Assembly (NCBI GenBank): GCA_031269165.1
Contig: JAISZQ010000052.1
Location: 1 to 7,310, forward strand
Source of the DNA: Spirochaetaceae bacterium
Lineage (GTDB): Bacteria > Spirochaetota > Spirochaetia > Treponematales > Breznakiellaceae
Direction of reading: 5' to 3'
Length of the DNA stretch: 7,310 bases
Shown here: one piece after another, positions 5,476-7,310 of the stretch
How the letters are laid out: each line of letters starts with the position of its first letter
How positions within the stretch are numbered: the first letter of the stretch is position 1
Program-made: the position numbers and the translations under genes
Notes under the pieces: generated by a model
What the model was told of the DNA's origin: nothing
Seen by the model: the letters and a program-made list of their open reading frames with translations, nothing else
The model's database searches: none

Positions 5476-7065
5476 ATGAGCGAACACCTCGTCGAGTACC
5501 GCCGGTTTACCGCCTCTTTTGACCGTGAAGTCGTCCACGGGATTGATTTTCATGTTGACCGGAATGAGATTGTCGCGATTGTCGGGGAGAGCGGCTCCGG
5601 AAAGACGGTGAGCGCGCAGGCTTTGTTGCGGCTCCAGAGCGAGGAATGGCTGTCTTACGGCGGCGAGGTGCTTTTTGAAGGGCGGAACGTGCTTGCGATG
5701 AACAACGCCGCGTTGCGGGTGTTGCGCGGGTCGAAGATCGGCATGGTGTTTCAGGAGCCGATGACGAGTCTCAATCCCCTGCACCGTATCGAAAAGCAAC
5801 TGGGCGAGTCGCTTAAGGTACATCGGGGGATCGCGCCGAAAAACGCGCGGCCGCTTGTCGTTGAGGCTCTGGAGCGGGTCGGGCTCCGTGACGCGCATAA
5901 ACGCCTTTCCGCCTATCCCCACGAGTTATCAGGCGGGGAACGGCAGCGCGTGATGATTGCGATGGCGTTGATCAACGATCCGGCCCTGCTCATCGCCGAC
6001 GAGCCGACGACGGCACTTGACGTAACGATTCAGGCGCAGATTCTCGTTCTGTTAAAAGATTTGCAGCGCGACATGGGGATGTCTGTGCTGTTCATCACGC
6101 ATGATCTCGGGCTCGTGCGCCGGTTCGCGGATCGGGTGATCGTGATGAAGGAGGGGCGGATCGTCGAAGAAGGCTCGCCCCCGGCCCTGTTTGGCGCGCC
6201 ACGTGAAGGCTACACGAAACTGCTCATCGCCGCAGACGGCGCGGAAAACACGCTTGTTCCGCCGCCCCCGGCAAACGCGGAGGTCGTGGCAAAAGTTGAC
6301 GATCTCAAGGTCTATTTCCCGATAAAAACCGGTATTTTGCGCAAGGTAACCGGTTACATCAAGGCGGTTGACGGGGTCTCGTTTGAACTTCGCCGGGGAG
6401 AAAGCCTCGCCTTTGTCGGGGAGAGCGGCTCCGGAAAGACGACGCTGGGTAAGGCGTTGTTGCGGCTGGAAAAGAGTACGGGCAGCATCAACGTGCTGGG
6501 ACAGGAGATCCAGGGGCTGAAGCAGAAAGCGTTGCGCCCGCTCCGCCCCCGGATGCAGATGATCTTTCAGGACCCCTACGGCAGCCTTTCCCCCCGGCAG
6601 ACGGTACGCGAGATCGTCGGCGAAGGGCTCTTGGTGCACAAACGCTGTCCGCACCTTGAAATCACCGCGAGGGTGCAGGACGTGCTTGACGAGGTGGGCC
6701 TCGAAGATACGGAGATTCTCGACCGTTACCCCAACGAATTCTCAGGCGGCCAGCGTCAGCGGATCGCCATCGCGCGGAGCCTCATCCTCCAGCCCGACAT
6801 CCTCATCCTCGACGAGCCGACCTCCTCCCTCGACCGGACGGTGCAGGTACAGGTGATCAACCTCCTCCTCGACCTCCAGAAACGCCGCCATCTTTCCTAC
6901 ATCTTCATCAGCCACGACCTCCGCGTCGTCCGCAGCCTCTGCCACACGATATTGATCATGCAGGCGGGCAAAATCGTCGAGCAGGGCCGCGCCCGCGCCA
7001 TCATGGAAAACCCGCAAGACCCCTACACGAAGGAGCTTATGCGGACGGCATTCGGCAATCTGTAA
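5476..7065 (+). CDS. yejF: YejF-type double ATPase of a peptide ABC importer
   Basis: The product has two complete ABC ATPase domains in one chain and powers an oligopeptide importer of the Dpp/Opp class; E. coli YejF, with YejA, YejB and YejE, takes up peptides including microcin C. Its 529 residues equal the length I recall for E. coli YejF. Domain 1 has Walker A GESGSGKT (37-44), Q-loop Gln93 in FQEPMTSLNPLH, signature LSGGERQR (151-158), Walker B LLIADEP (171-177) and His209. Domain 2 has GESGSGKT (315-322), Gln365 in FQDPYGSLSPR, FSGGQRQR (422-429), DILILDEP (441-448) and His480. A Pro-rich linker (about 261-268) joins them. The FPIKTGILRK segment (281-290) before domain 2 is typical of the family. 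Permease and binding-protein genes are not adjacent downstream; ruvA is upstream. It has its own promoter and no Shine-Dalgarno site. A fused DppD/DppF-type ATPase is the alternative name. Confidence 0.93.
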   Translation: MSEHLVEYRRFTASFDREVVHGIDFHVDRNEIVAIVGESGSGKTVSAQALLRLQSEEWLSYGGEVLFEGRNVLAMNNAALRVLRGSKIGMVFQEPMTSLNPLHRIEKQLGESLKVHRGIAPKNARPLVVEALERVGLRDAHKRLSAYPHELSGGERQRVMIAMALINDPALLIADEPTTALDVTIQAQILVLLKDLQRDMGMSVLFITHDLGLVRRFADRVIVMKEGRIVEEGSPPALFGAPREGYTKLLIAADGAENTLVPPPPANAEVVAKVDDLKVYFPIKTGILRKVTGYIKAVDGVSFELRRGESLAFVGESGSGKTTLGKALLRLEKSTGSINVLGQEIQGLKQKALRPLRPRMQMIFQDPYGSLSPRQTVREIVGEGLLVHKRCPHLEITARVQDVLDEVGLEDTEILDRYPNEFSGGQRQRIAIARSLILQPDILILDEPTSSLDRTVQVQVINLLLDLQKRRHLSYIFISHDLRVVRSLCHTILIMQAGKIVEQGRARAIMENPQDPYTKELMRTAFGNL

Positions 7066-7068
7066 AAG

Positions 7069-7081
7069 GAGGCTGTTCCAA
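7069..7081 (+). repeat. Isolated repeat-end motif after yejF
   Basis: GAGGCTGTTCCAA begins four bases after the yejF stop and is the same end motif as at 86, 3533 and 7170. What follows (7082-7169) does not resemble the body of the other copies, and I see no gene in it. It may be a remnant end, or the left end of a different member that stops at the motif starting at 7170. Confidence 0.45.
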
Positions 7082-7169
7082 TTTGCCAAAACAGTTCCTT
7101 CTGCTTCGGCCATGCGGTCTCTTCCCGCCGTCAAATTTTATGTTTACCACCGAAGTGGATTATACCGTT

Positions 7170-7310
7170 GAGGTTGTTCCAAAACCCAGCTAAAGGGGGA
7201 AAGTCTTCCCCCTCGCTTCGGTCTACGCCCTACGCTACCCCCTTCAACGGGGGTTTACCACCCCCGTAACGCCCCCGAATCACGGTGAGGAAAAAACCTC
7301 GTGGGGTTTT
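7170..7310 (-). mobile_element. MITE-like repeat element, copy B, inverted and cut by the window end
   Basis: On the - strand this is a close copy of 3547-3697: identical blocks include GTGATTCGGGGGCGTTACGG and CCCCCGTTGAAGGGGGTAGC. Its right end on that strand, TTTTGGAACAACCTC, is a clear end motif. The hairpins are kept: AGGGGGAA/TTCCCCCT (7194-7213, 4-base loop), ACGGGGGT/ACCCCCGT (7247-7267, 5-base loop) and GAGG/CCTC (7287-7300). The other end should lie about ten bases past the window. No coding sequence is present. Confidence 0.75.

Noticed and set aside
4948..5922. Long - strand open frame across ruvA and yejF
   Set aside because: It spans two well-identified genes and the yejF promoter on the other strand, and its composition is that of a shadow frame.
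7071..7099. Intrinsic terminator after yejF
   Set aside because: CTGTT/AACAG gives only a weak, interrupted stem with no T-run; the bases are better explained as a repeat-end motif.

Overview
The window is a stretch of bacterial chromosome carrying housekeeping and envelope genes. All are on the + strand and none is obviously broken. In order they are pyrG (CTP synthase), a 78-residue protein of unknown function, lptC, lptA, lptB (the periplasmic and ATPase parts of an LPS-type outer-membrane lipid transport bridge), ruvA (Holliday junction binding) and yejF (a double-ATPase peptide importer subunit). The lpt genes imply a diderm cell. The small protein (GYNLSEAEAEFG near its end), the short divergent LptC/LptA pair and the relaxed lipobox of LptC remind me of Treponema and related spirochaetes, especially gut species. 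That placement comes from memory and not from a search. By eye the sequence is moderately GC-rich.

Layout: bases 1-247 hold a cluster of palindromes built on the motif GGCTGTTCCAAAA, followed by candidate promoters for pyrG. Bases 248-1897 are pyrG. Bases 1961-3514 hold the small gene, lptC and lptA, closely spaced, with lptC and lptA overlapping. Bases 3515-3801 are non-coding and carry a roughly 187-bp repeat element with terminal inverted repeats, then a short hairpin-rich leader. Bases 3802-5436 are lptB and ruvA, separated by 123 bases with GC-rich hairpins. Bases 5437-5475 contain a good promoter placed so close to the yejF ATG that the mRNA should be leaderless. Bases 5476-7065 are yejF. 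Bases 7066-7310 are non-coding; they hold one repeat-end motif and, from 7170, a second copy of the repeat element in inverted orientation that runs off the window.

Functionally, LptC, LptA and LptB belong to one machine: LptB supplies ATP hydrolysis at the inner membrane, and LptC and LptA form the periplasmic path. pyrG (nucleotide synthesis), ruvA (recombination) and yejF (peptide uptake) look like independent neighbours. ruvA is not beside ruvB or ruvC here, and the yejF permease and binding-protein partners are not next to it in the window.

The most interesting signal is the repeat family. The two copies keep the same three hairpins although loops differ and one stem differs in sequence, and one copy sits inside the lpt gene cluster. 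The second is the promoter geometry of yejF, and more weakly pyrG, which suggests leaderless transcripts beside neighbours that have clear Shine-Dalgarno sites.
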